A stretch of DNA of 64,000 bases, taken from positions 1-64,000 of the forward strand of contig DAOPKE010000003.1 in NCBI GenBank assembly GCA_035390965.1, read 5' to 3'. How positions within the stretch are numbered: the stretch's first letter is position 1; each line of letters starts with the position of its first letter. The translations under genes and the position numbers were made by a program. Shown one piece after another: positions 26,524-34,885 of the stretch. Source of the stretch: GWF2-43-63 sp035390965. Its GTDB lineage: Bacteria; Bacteroidota; Bacteroidia; Bacteroidales; DTU049. Below the pieces are notes generated by a model. It had not been told where the DNA came from, made no database searches, and saw nothing but the letters and a program-made list of their open reading frames with translations.

Positions 26524-26919
26524 TCAATCCAACTCAATCGTAAACGATCCGGGATTTCCTGCGGTGCCATTGAATGATTCCTGAAAGGTTCCTGCGGAGG
26601 CGCTGGTCCAGGTCATCACGTATTTGTCCGATCCACCGACATCGAATGTAAGCTCTGACGAATTGATGCCTTTTTTCGAATAAGTGAAAGAGAAGTCATC
26701 CACGCCGGTGAGGGCAGCCATGCCACTGCTGCTGGTCGATGCAAAATACCATTCGTTGGTCGGACCGCCGGTTTCAACCAGTGTCAGCGTCAGCTTTCCC
26801 CACGATGAAGTTGCTATTGCATAATCCGTTGTTGATGGATCGTCAGTGTCATCTTCACATGCGGTGAATACAAATGAAAAAGTCAGGGTCAAGGCGATTA
26901 AGAGAAGAAATTTTTTCAT
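26524..26919 (-). CDS. Small lipoprotein of unknown function
   Basis: A 131-residue protein with a type II signal peptide: MKKFLLLIALTLTFSFVFTAC, with lipobox FTAC, followed by an acidic EDDTDDP stretch of the kind that often leads to surface exposure of Bacteroidota lipoproteins. The mature part is rich in Ser, Thr and Gly with alternating strand pattern, ending FTIELD, suggesting a small beta-sandwich. An exact -7 element (TATATTTG, plus-strand 26936-26943) lies 17 bp upstream. No family recognised. Confidence 0.82.
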   Translation of the reverse strand: MKKFLLLIALTLTFSFVFTACEDDTDDPSTTDYAIATSSWGKLTLTLVETGGPTNEWYFASTSSSGMAALTGVDDFSFTYSKKGINSSELTFDVGGSDKYVMTWTSASAGTFQESFNGTAGNPGSFTIELD

Positions 26920-26981
26920 AGGCTGGCTTTTTTTGCAAATATAAAAAGTTTTCGGAATCGCTTTAAAGCGGATGTGTTATT

Positions 26982-27530
26982 CTAAATCTTCTTTGGCATT
27001 TTGTACACCGAATCAAGATGATTGGATGTGCTATGCAAAATTTCAAGATACCGGTTAATTTTTCCAACATATTCAATCCGATAATCTTCATGCATTTTTT
27101 TAGTTACAAGGTTGATTAATCTGTTTAAAAGCATGGCCACTTTTGAATCAAGCGTTGTAAAACAAGTCCCCAACAGTTTGTCTGGATTGGAGAATGGAAC
27201 TTCGATAACAAACAGCACTAACTCGGCTTCCAGCACTTTATTTTTCGATACTTTGGTGAATTCGTTAATTTTCCGGATGCATTCTGCCAGCATATTGGCA
27301 AGTTGCAATTGAAAAGAAAATCCTTTATGGCTTTTTGTAAATACCAGGTCCAATTCCTTCTTCGTTTTTTCGAACAGTTCAGTCTCGCCAAAGTCTTTAT
27401 TGATGTATTGTGATGAAACAAAATCATAGGCGAATTTATCTTTCGTGATCAGTTTTAGTACAATTTCCTGCAGTTCAGCAGTCGATAATTGCCTGATATG
27501 CGATATAAATGTTTTGTCAGGTTTGGGCAT
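26982..27530 (-). CDS. Hypothetical helical cytoplasmic protein
   Basis: A 182-residue protein without signal peptide or membrane segment. It is strongly helical and charged (LSTAELQEIVLKLITKDK near the start, LLNRLINLVTKKMHEDYRIEY near the end). The pattern is somewhat like the DUF6155 group, but I cannot confirm it. The next gene on this strand, a lipoprotein, begins 62 bp downstream with its own -7 element, so it is probably transcribed alone. Confidence 0.72.
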   Translation of the reverse strand: MPKPDKTFISHIRQLSTAELQEIVLKLITKDKFAYDFVSSQYINKDFGETELFEKTKKELDLVFTKSHKGFSFQLQLANMLAECIRKINEFTKVSKNKVLEAELVLFVIEVPFSNPDKLLGTCFTTLDSKVAMLLNRLINLVTKKMHEDYRIEYVGKINRYLEILHSTSNHLDSVYKMPKKI

Positions 27531-27856
27531 ACTTTCATTTTTTTAACCGGTGTCTGTTTTGCAAAAATAGGAGATTTGGATTTTATTGGGCAATAGATTT
27601 CCGTATTTTTATTGAGAACAACATAAAAATTCAGTTGTTTAATTTTCGAATCAGCAAGTTAGAAGATCATCGCATCATCGGCTAAGTATTAATCACCTCT
27701 TATTTCTCATTTCGTGTTTTTTCACGTCTTTCACACTTGTCATGGCTTGCCCGGTTTTACGCAGTTTTACGTGATTCCCACATACGACGATTTATCACGT
27801 TTTACGTGAAGTCGTCACATATGCGAAGCGTCATATCATTTAATATCTCCTATTTC
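27531..27856. other. Intergenic region with dispersed repeat words
   Basis: No gene. It contains two copies of TATTTCTCATTTCGT (about 27700 and 27850) and the word CGATTTATCACGTTTTACGTGAAG (27788-27811), which differs by one base from 4415-4438 and can form a CACGT/ACGTG hairpin. Confidence 0.7.
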
Positions 27857-29869
27857 TCATTTCGTATTTCGTCTCTCGTATTTCCAGCTAATCCCACCCA
27901 TCAGCATAAACCCGGGCTGCGACACATTCGCATGATCAATGATTTCGGTGTTGAACAGGTTTGTTGCATTCACCGTGAAACGCAGCTGCTTCCACTGATA
28001 AAACACGCCGGCATTGGCCAGCCAGACTGGCTGATAGGGGATTTCGGCCAGATAGACTCCTTCCGAAAACGGCGTGTAGCCGCCGGCGCGATCCTGCCAG
28101 CCCAATTGCCAGGTGAGTCCTGCATTTTCAAAAATGCGGTGTGTAGCTTTGATATCGAGTTTGTGTTTCATGTAGTCGAGCACATACTGCGACACAAATC
28201 CTTCGCTTGACTTGTTGCTGACAAGAAATGTGTAATTCACACTGACGCGTTGCAGAAAAAATTTCTTTCCGAAAAATTCCGGCAACATCGTAAACCCTGC
28301 TTCAATGCCGCTTACATTCACTTTCGTCAGGTTCTTGCATTCCCATACAGTGGCGGTATCATCGCGAACCCAATCGATCATATTGATACCGTAGCGCTGA
28401 AATCCAGCCACTTCGGCCAAAATATTTTTTCGGTCCCATTTAAAACCGCCTTCAATACTGATTGCTTCTTCCGGCTTCAGGAGCGGATTTCCAATGTTTG
28501 TCGGCGATGAATAATACAAATTGGTGAAGTTCGGAAGCCGCAAACTGCGGTTGGCTGTTGCAAAAATCCGCAAGGGTTTTGAAATCTGAAAACCAAGATC
28601 AATTCCAGGATAAAGGCTCAGATCATGTTCCAATTGATTACTTACATATACCAGTGCACCACCTGAAATGCTGAATTTTTTTGTTGCATAGCGATGTTCG
28701 CCCATAATGCTGAAGCCGTTTCGCTGTGCCGATTTTGTGTAGTATGCGCTATCTGTTCCGGCAACGGCAATGGGAGAATTCATCGCTGTCCCGAGTACAT
28801 TGCTGAATATGTGTTCCATGCGGAAATCGGCACCCAGCGATGTTTTGTGCTTTTTCCATGAAAAAGTCTTGTTCACCGAGGCTCCTGCAACATCCGATAA
28901 ATGATAGTTGTGGTTTTTGTACCAGGCAGGCGGATTGTTGCGGAACAGTTCGAAGCGGTCGTAGTGCCTGCGCCAGTAAACATTGGCCTTCCATTTTTGT
29001 GCATTTACATCAGTCAGCCCTGCCGATGCAAAAAGGGTGGAAGTTGCTTCGTACTGATTGGGATATTTCGGCGAATAAAAGCTGTTGGCGCCGAACCCTT
29101 TGTTGATATATCCGGCCTGTACATCGGTCTTTGTTTTGCCAATCGTTGCATTCATACGGTAATATGCACCTGCTTTTTTGAAATCGGTGTTTTCGGTGTA
29201 GCCATCAGTAGTGCTGCCGTTTAATGACACCATGTGATACATTTTTTTTGTTCTGAAAGGCAGGTTGACTGACAGTTCGCCCGTTCCATACAATCCGCCG
29301 CGCAGCGAAACCGAAGGCAATGCTTTTTGTGGTGATGATGTAATAATATTGATGGCGCCTGCAAATGCATTCGGCCCGAATATGCGCGCCCCGGAACCCT
29401 GCAGAACTTCAATTCTTTCTATTGCGGTGATATCGACGGGAATATCCATGTTGTGATGTCCCGTTTGCGGATCGCTGATGTTGATTCCATTGAGGAGTAC
29501 CAGTACCTGATCAAACGTTCCGCCCCTCAGCGAAATATCGGATTGAGCACCGGTAATACCGCGCTGACGTATGTCGATACCCCGCACATATTCAAGCAGG
29601 GCGCCCAGATCGCTGACCGGAGCCAATTGTATTTCTTTTGCACGGATAACATGTACAACTCTGAGTAATTCAGACTGTACGGTTGGCGCTACCTGAGCAC
29701 TGATAATAACCGAGTCAAGATTTATTTTCTGAATGGTATCATTTTGTGAACGGCTGGTATCAACCTGGCTGAACCCGTTGAAATTTGACGAAGCAATGAA
29801 GAATAGACAAAACAAAAAGGAAGCTGTTCTGAAATGCGCAGACCGTGAAAGTTTTGTAAAGCGAACCAT
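27857..29869 (-). CDS. TonB-dependent receptor, BtuB-like
   Basis: A 670-residue outer-membrane receptor with a signal-peptide-like N-terminus (about 1-35), a plug (about 55-165: LRGGTFDQVLVLLNGI, IEVLQGSGARIFGPNAFAGAINI) and a barrel. It lacks the CarboxypepD domain of the thiamine-type receptor. Organisation is that of the BtuB/FepA class, but no cobalamin riboswitch is visible in its short leader, so the ligand is unknown. An exact -7 element (TACCTTTG, plus-strand 29893-29900) lies 24 bp before the ATG. The C-terminus continues beyond the last barrel strand (WKYERRNTK). Confidence 0.9.
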   Translation of the reverse strand: MVRFTKLSRSAHFRTASFLFCLFFIASSNFNGFSQVDTSRSQNDTIQKINLDSVIISAQVAPTVQSELLRVVHVIRAKEIQLAPVSDLGALLEYVRGIDIRQRGITGAQSDISLRGGTFDQVLVLLNGINISDPQTGHHNMDIPVDITAIERIEVLQGSGARIFGPNAFAGAINIITSSPQKALPSVSLRGGLYGTGELSVNLPFRTKKMYHMVSLNGSTTDGYTENTDFKKAGAYYRMNATIGKTKTDVQAGYINKGFGANSFYSPKYPNQYEATSTLFASAGLTDVNAQKWKANVYWRRHYDRFELFRNNPPAWYKNHNYHLSDVAGASVNKTFSWKKHKTSLGADFRMEHIFSNVLGTAMNSPIAVAGTDSAYYTKSAQRNGFSIMGEHRYATKKFSISGGALVYVSNQLEHDLSLYPGIDLGFQISKPLRIFATANRSLRLPNFTNLYYSSPTNIGNPLLKPEEAISIEGGFKWDRKNILAEVAGFQRYGINMIDWVRDDTATVWECKNLTKVNVSGIEAGFTMLPEFFGKKFFLQRVSVNYTFLVSNKSSEGFVSQYVLDYMKHKLDIKATHRIFENAGLTWQLGWQDRAGGYTPFSEGVYLAEIPYQPVWLANAGVFYQWKQLRFTVNATNLFNTEIIDHANVSQPGFMLMGGISWKYERRNTK

Positions 29870-30005
29870 GTTTGGGGCTTTGAAATTTTGCGCAAAGGTA
29901 GGAATAGAGAAGAATTTTGTTGCAGTTTCAAATTGTTAAAATCTACATGCTTGCAATTCAACTGGTAACGATTGTCATTTATAGCAACACATTGTTATAA
30001 TGGCT

Positions 30006-30398
30006 TTAGTTGCCTCCGTTCATCCGGGTGTTAATACCTCTTGAATTTACTGGTGGTTTTGTAGCTGAGCACTCTGTTATGATCACATGTCTGAAGGAGT
30101 AGATAATCTTGTTCTGCGGATCTATGGGAGCTGTCAGTATCTGTTTTGTTTCTTTGGGTTTCAGTTCAATATAGTCAGAACATTCTTTTTTACTGCTTAC
30201 AATAATTCCACTTTGATTTTTCCCTTCAGTAATATACGTGAAGCGGAATGTCATGCTTTCAGCACCATTGTTTTGTGCTTTAACAATACGTCCCTGTTCA
30301 ACAGATAACACTATATCGCAGCGAAATTGATTTCTCTGTGTAGTACCATATGGCACAAAGATAAATATGTAAACAATCGCGATAAATAATATTTTCAT
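30006..30398 (-). CDS. Small exported protein of unknown function
   Basis: A 130-residue protein starting at MKILFIAIVYIFIFVPYGTTQ, a likely signal peptide; the frame opens 17 codons upstream with no support. The mature part contains a strand-rich section (VLSVEQGRIVKAQN, TFRFTYITEGKNQSG, IELKPKETKQIL) that faintly recalls CsgH/CsgC-type curli-associated beta-sandwiches; this is only a hint. No curli genes are nearby. Confidence 0.65.
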   Translation of the reverse strand: MKILFIAIVYIFIFVPYGTTQRNQFRCDIVLSVEQGRIVKAQNNGAESMTFRFTYITEGKNQSGIIVSSKKECSDYIELKPKETKQILTAPIDPQNKIIYSFRHVIITECSATKPPVNSRGINTRMNGGN

Positions 30399-31024
30399 GT
30401 CGATTAAAAAATTTATTTCAAAGATAAAACATGTTGTATTTAATATCAAATACAGAATGTTAATTTATTTCTGGGTTTTTGTTATTTAGGAATGCCGGAT
30501 TTTTAAAAATAAGACAGCTTTGTCACAAACCCATTGATTTTCGCTGCCGACGCTTCGACGGAGTTTACCCCGCTGTTCGTGCTTCGACGGAGTTTATCCT
30601 GCTGTTGACTCTTCGACGAAGTTTATCCTGCGGGACGCAGGGCTCAGCATGACAGCAGGCAGGGCTCAGCATGACAGCGGCGGGGCTCAGCGTGACAGCC
30701 TCTTTTTTGTCATTTTTTATTTAGGTTGCAAAACGCGTTTTGGTGGTGCTTGTCGCGTAATGTCAGCATGACTGCACGCGGGTCTCAGGATGACAGCGAG
30801 GGAATGGTGTTTTCTAAAGGATTGCAGAGAGATTTTTTTCTTCATTTTAGTTGTAAAATACTCCAAGCAGAGTGTTTAAAATTGACTAAAATCCGGATTA
30901 TTCTTGTGATGATACGGCAGTATTCCAACAAACAATTCTCTGAATAATATTTTAAGTTCCAATGCAGTCCCATATCCTAAAAAATCAGATATTTGCATCA
31001 CTTTAATAACCAAAATATATAATC
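30399..31024. other. Intergenic region with GTCATGCTGAGC-family repeat array
   Basis: No credible gene: a 73-codon frame at 30726-30947 runs through repeat sequence. The left part carries the repeat array and the right part is AT-rich leader for the aconitase-family gene, where I see only a weak -7-like sequence (GATATTTG, about 30988). Confidence 0.6.
30545..30806. repeat. Array of CTTCGACG.../GCTCAGC(A/G)TGACAG words
   Basis: Three CTTCGACG(G/A)AGTTTA(C/T)CC(C/T)GC units followed by three GCTCAGC(A/G)TGACAG units (30642-30655, 30664-30677, 30685-30698) and a decayed copy near 30790. It is the reverse complement of a block at 44051-44169, and its GCTCAGCATGACAG word matches the inverse of 32841-32854 exactly. 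Confidence 0.88.
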
Positions 31025-32800
31025 ATGTCCGGAAAAACTTTTGCCGAGAAGATTTTCAATGCTCCTGCGGGGAGCATCGTTTTTGCGAAACCTGATATTG
31101 TGCTGTCTCATGACAACACCGCCAGCATTGCAGGCACTTTTAAAAAAATGAATGGTGAGAAGGTTGCTTATCCCGACCAGATTCTCATAGTGCTTGACCA
31201 TAATGCACCGCCCACTACATCGGGGCTGGCAAACGATTATCAGACTATCCGCAATATTGTGAAAGAACAGGGAATTAAAAAATTCCACGATGTTGGGAAA
31301 GGAATCTGTCATCAGATGATGGCATTGCACGCACGTCCCAAAATGCTTGTAGTTGGTTCTGACAGTCATACATGTACGGCCGGGGCATTCAATTCTTTTG
31401 CTGCCGGAATCGACCGTACCGAAACAGCTGGCCTCTGGAAAGCCGGCGAAACATGGTTCCGTGTGCCCGATTCAGTGAAAATAACATTGACAGGAAAATT
31501 TAATCAAGGCGTGTATGCCAAAGATCTCGCTCTCTGGATTATTGGTATGATTGGCAGTGCAGGAGCCGATTACATGTCGATAGAATATCATGGCGAAGGG
31601 GTAAAAACACTTTCTGTTGCCGATCGCATGGTCCTTGCCAATCTGGCTTCGGAAATGGGCGCCAAAAACGCTGTTTTCCCGGCTGATGAAGTGCTTGAAA
31701 AATATTTCGGACAAAAATTCGAAGGCCTCTGGGCCGATGTTGATGCTAAATATATCCGCGAGATCAATATTGATCTCACCACCATTTTTCCGGTGGTTTC
31801 TGCTCCGCACAATGTTGACAATGTAAAGGCTGTGAGCGAAGTTCAGGGCACCGAACTGCAACAGGCTGTTATCGGAACCTGCACCAACGGTCGTATTGAA
31901 GACCTGCGTGAAGCCGCAGCTATTCTCAAAGGAAACAGAGTCCCTGATTTCTTCCAATTGCTGATTATCCCTGCGTCGCAGGAAATTTATTCGCAGGCAT
32001 TGCACGAAGGATTGATTGAAATTTTTATGGCTGCCGGCGCCAATATTCTTACGCCTTCATGCGGTCCGTGTCTTGGCACCGGACAAGGAATTCCGGCCGA
32101 CGGATTCAATGTTATTTCAACGGCCAATCGCAATTTCCTGGGGCGTATGGGGAATAAAAACGCCAGCATTTATCTGGCCTCTCCTGCAACTGTTGCTGCG
32201 TCGGCACTGGCCGGAAAAATCACGGATCCGCGCGGTATCCATGGCAACGATAAATTTCCGTACAGCATCGAGCAAAGTCCGACGGTTTCGATTCCTGAAG
32301 GCGAAAATCGCTTGCTTGGAAACACCTGGAATTACACCGATGTGAACAACCTGAATACGGACCAGATGTTTGCCGGTAACCTGACTTACAATATCAAGAG
32401 CAGCGAAGGCGATAAGATTATGCCGTATCTGTTCAAAGGTTTTGACGAGGCATTTGCCGAAAAAGTCGGGGCAGGGCAGCTCATCATGGCCGGAGCCAAT
32501 TTCGGTTGCGGAAGCTCGCGCGAACACCCGGCTGTAGGTCTTGCTTTTGCTGATGTGAAAGCAGTGATCTGCAAATCGGTCAACCGCATATTCTACCGTT
32601 CATCCATCAATCAGGGACTGCCGATCATCGTGCTGCCCGATGCAGTGGATGCATACAAGGCCGGAGATGCTGTTGAACTCGATTTCGCTGCAGGCAAACT
32701 CACTGTGGGCGACAAAGTGTTCACTTTCAATCCGCTTCCTGAAAAGCTGATGAACATTTTCGCCAACAAAGGTCTGGTGAATTATTACAAGAAAAATTAG
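31025..32800 (+). CDS. Fused LeuC/LeuD-type hydro-lyase (aconitase family)
   Basis: A 591-residue single-chain enzyme of the aconitase superfamily. The large-subunit part (about 1-400) shows the [4Fe-4S] cysteines in SHTCTAG and TPSCGPCLG and the GTCTNGRIEDL motif. A swivel domain like LeuD (about 440-591) follows, with GANFGCGSSREH, where SREH contacts substrate. In many bacteria these are separate subunits (leuC and leuD). Its length is below the 750-900 residues of AcnA or AcnB. It could act on 3-isopropylmalate, homoaconitate or citrate; sequence inspection alone does not decide. No other leucine genes are adjacent. Confidence 0.88.
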   Translation: MSGKTFAEKIFNAPAGSIVFAKPDIVLSHDNTASIAGTFKKMNGEKVAYPDQILIVLDHNAPPTTSGLANDYQTIRNIVKEQGIKKFHDVGKGICHQMMALHARPKMLVVGSDSHTCTAGAFNSFAAGIDRTETAGLWKAGETWFRVPDSVKITLTGKFNQGVYAKDLALWIIGMIGSAGADYMSIEYHGEGVKTLSVADRMVLANLASEMGAKNAVFPADEVLEKYFGQKFEGLWADVDAKYIREINIDLTTIFPVVSAPHNVDNVKAVSEVQGTELQQAVIGTCTNGRIEDLREAAAILKGNRVPDFFQLLIIPASQEIYSQALHEGLIEIFMAAGANILTPSCGPCLGTGQGIPADGFNVISTANRNFLGRMGNKNASIYLASPATVAASALAGKITDPRGIHGNDKFPYSIEQSPTVSIPEGENRLLGNTWNYTDVNNLNTDQMFAGNLTYNIKSSEGDKIMPYLFKGFDEAFAEKVGAGQLIMAGANFGCGSSREHPAVGLAFADVKAVICKSVNRIFYRSSINQGLPIIVLPDAVDAYKAGDAVELDFAAGKLTVGDKVFTFNPLPEKLMNIFANKGLVNYYKKN

Positions 32801-32834
32801 GTCTTAATAAAACCTTGAAGACTTGTCAAATAAA

Positions 32835-32879
32835 ACGGTGCTGTCATGCTGAGCGGAGTCGAAGCATAGATAGCACCGT
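32835..32879. repeat. Hairpin carrying a GTCATGCTGAGC-family repeat
   Basis: Outer 8-bp stem ACGGTGCT (32835-32842) / AGCACCGT (32872-32879) and inner 5-bp stem ATGCT (32846-32850) / AGCAT (32863-32867), enclosing the GAGCGGAGTCGA repeat core. It lies 34 bp after the hydratase stop and may act as its terminator, followed by a CTTCTCTTC stretch. Confidence 0.8.
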
Positions 32880-32931
32880 CTTCTCTTCGAAGCAATTTAA
32901 CGTAGTTGTTTCCTTTTAATGATTTGCACCA

Positions 32932-33564
32932 ATGCACTACTACGACATCCATACACATCACGAATCGCAGTCTCCATTGGTGACAGGCATATTGAATGTG
33001 ATTCCGGGACAGTCCGTTCCGGAATCATTTTTTTCAGCAGGAATACATCCCTGGTATGCGAAAGACGCTTCCACAGCGAATTTGGAACAACTAAGCACAA
33101 ATCCTTATTGTGTTGCCATTGGTGAATGTGGGTTGGATTCAGTAAAATCGGCCATTTCATTTGATGAACAAAAAATACTTTTCCGTGCTCACCTGGAGCT
33201 GGCCCGGCAATTTCCGAAACCAGTTGTTTTGCATGTTGTGCAGAGCACCAATGAATTGTTTCAGCTCGTGAAAGAATTTCCTGAGCTGGTGTATATCTGG
33301 CATGGATTCACTGGAAACGAAGAAATAGTTAAACAATTTCTTCGTTTCAACATGTATTTTTCTTTTGGTCAGCGAGGATTGAAAAAACCTGAAAGCTGGC
33401 TTTCAATGCCGGAAGGCAGATTGCTTTGTGAAACAGATGATTCGGACATTCCGATTGAACAAATGTATGCAGAACTTGCTGCCATCCGAAATGAGTCGGT
33501 GGAGCAGCTTTCGAAAATAATTGAAAACAACGTATTCAGAATATTTGGACATGAGTTGGAATGA
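32932..33564 (+). CDS. TatD-family hydrolase
   Basis: A 210-residue metal-dependent hydrolase of the TatD group, nucleases that remove nucleotides from DNA ends. Seen are the N-terminal HTHH metal motif (DIHTHHES), SAGIHPWYA, IGECGLD (catalytic Glu), VLHVV, IWHGFTG and the ETDDSD end motif. It is short for the family (about 250-260 residues) and looks compact rather than truncated, since all motifs are present. Its end overlaps the tcdA start by 14 bp, so the two are probably coupled. Confidence 0.9.
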   Translation: MHYYDIHTHHESQSPLVTGILNVIPGQSVPESFFSAGIHPWYAKDASTANLEQLSTNPYCVAIGECGLDSVKSAISFDEQKILFRAHLELARQFPKPVVLHVVQSTNELFQLVKEFPELVYIWHGFTGNEEIVKQFLRFNMYFSFGQRGLKKPESWLSMPEGRLLCETDDSDIPIEQMYAELAAIRNESVEQLSKIIENNVFRIFGHELE

Positions 33565-34276
33565 AAGGACTGAACTGTTATTGGGCAGCGATGCTGTTGA
33601 AAAACTCGTACAATCCCATGTGTTGATTGCTGGACTGGGCGGGGTAGGCGGCATGGTGGCCGAAATGCTGGTGCGTGCTGGCATTGGCGAAATCACCATC
33701 ATCGATGCTGACACCATTCATGAATCAAACCGAAACCGTCAGCTGATTGCGCTTAGCAGCAACGACGGACACCGCAAAGCGGAAGAATGGCACAAGCGTT
33801 TACTCGACATCAATCCGGAGCTGAAAGTGCATGTGATTGCTGAATTCATCCGCGACAAAGCCATTCCCGAATTGCTGGAAAACAAATTTGATTTTGTGGT
33901 TGACGCCATTGATACACTGGCACCGAAAGTGTTTCTGATTTATCACACCATGCAGAAGGGTTATCCGCTTGTGTCGAGCCTTGGAAGCGGAAGTAAGATG
34001 GCTCCGGAACAAATCAGGATATGCGATATTGCAGAATCATATAATTGCAAACTCGGATTTTATGTCCGCAAACGACTGCATAAACTCGGCATCCGCAGCG
34101 GCTTTGATGTGGTATTCTCACCTGAGCCGCAAAAAGAAAACTCCATCATTCCGGATGAGAGTGACGAAGCCATCAAATCGACCATCGGCACCATTTCATA
34201 CATGCCCAATGCGTTCGGAACTTTTCTCGCAAGTGTTGTGATACGGCGCTTGCTGGGAATTGAAATCAATAAATAG
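33551..34276 (+). CDS. tcdA: tRNA threonylcarbamoyladenosine dehydratase
   Basis: A 241-residue ThiF/E1-like enzyme that cyclises t6A to ct6A at position 37 of tRNAs, using ATP. Motifs: the opening MSWNERTELLLG, Rossmann GLGGVGGMVAEMLVRAGIG, DADTIHESNRNRQ (adenylation site) and DAIDTLAPKV. The ATG at 33551 is chosen because the family begins with this W-x-R-T motif; a TTG 30 bp upstream would extend it without match. It overlaps the TatD gene end by 14 bp. Confidence 0.93.
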   Translation: MSWNERTELLLGSDAVEKLVQSHVLIAGLGGVGGMVAEMLVRAGIGEITIIDADTIHESNRNRQLIALSSNDGHRKAEEWHKRLLDINPELKVHVIAEFIRDKAIPELLENKFDFVVDAIDTLAPKVFLIYHTMQKGYPLVSSLGSGSKMAPEQIRICDIAESYNCKLGFYVRKRLHKLGIRSGFDVVFSPEPQKENSIIPDESDEAIKSTIGTISYMPNAFGTFLASVVIRRLLGIEINK

Positions 34277-34283
34277 AAGCATT

Positions 34284-34865
34284 TCAATAACGAAACTCAC
34301 TTATATTCACGGTTACCATTTTTCCGGGCTCAGTCAGACTCTCCAGATGCTTCTTGTAAACAACGGTGTTGTCGTCTATAAAATAAAAGTCTCTTCCTGG
34401 AATGGATTCACACTCTTTAATCACGAAATAATTGACGGGTGCTTTTAGTTTTCTGGGAGGAAGAGATCCATCGGCGGTAATCAGAAATAACAGTCCATCG
34501 CAGGAATTGTTTTCGGCATCGGAAGGTGTAATACTCAGAACAAGAGCGAGAGAAGAGTCGGGCGACCAAGCTATGCCGCATAGAGTATGGGGACCGTTTC
34601 GCACAATCAGAATTTCGCGTTTTGAACGATGGCTTATATCATATTCAAACACTGTGTCAGCATCGCTGTAATACAGGAAATTGCTGTCGCAGAGCGAAAC
34701 AAAGCGGGGCGAAAACAAGCATTTCTGTACTTCGTATGGCAGCGATATTTTCATGCCCGAAGTATCGGTGACTATGTAATCGGTATAAAATGACGTTGCG
34801 ACTTTTTCAAGAAAAAACTGCGCCCGGCCTTGTTGCATGCAAAGCAATAAAAACACAAATAACAA
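34284..34865 (-). CDS. Exported protein of unknown function, non-ATG start
   Basis: A protein of about 193 residues with a hydrophobic leader (LLFVFLLLCMQQGRAQ) and a WD40/TolB-like propeller fragment (CGIAWSPDSSLALVLS). The only start near the leader is TTG at 34863-34865; a CTG four codons upstream would give a better charged signal peptide (MRTALLFVFLLL) but CTG is rarely used. It begins 20 bp after the stop of the large beta-helix gene, in an apparent three-gene group with it and the sirtuin. No family assigned. Confidence 0.7.
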   Translation of the reverse strand: MLFVFLLLCMQQGRAQFFLEKVATSFYTDYIVTDTSGMKISLPYEVQKCLFSPRFVSLCDSNFLYYSDADTVFEYDISHRSKREILIVRNGPHTLCGIAWSPDSSLALVLSITPSDAENNSCDGLLFLITADGSLPPRKLKAPVNYFVIKECESIPGRDFYFIDDNTVVYKKHLESLTEPGKMVTVNISEFRY

Positions 34866-34885
34866 TGCTGTGCGCAGCTTGCTGT

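Noticed and set aside
27737..28210. 157-codon plus-strand frame
   Set aside because: Mostly antisense to the end of the BtuB-like receptor gene.
29870..30005. Cobalamin riboswitch before the BtuB-like receptor
   Set aside because: The short leader lacks the B12-box and other conserved blocks; only a -7 element is visible.
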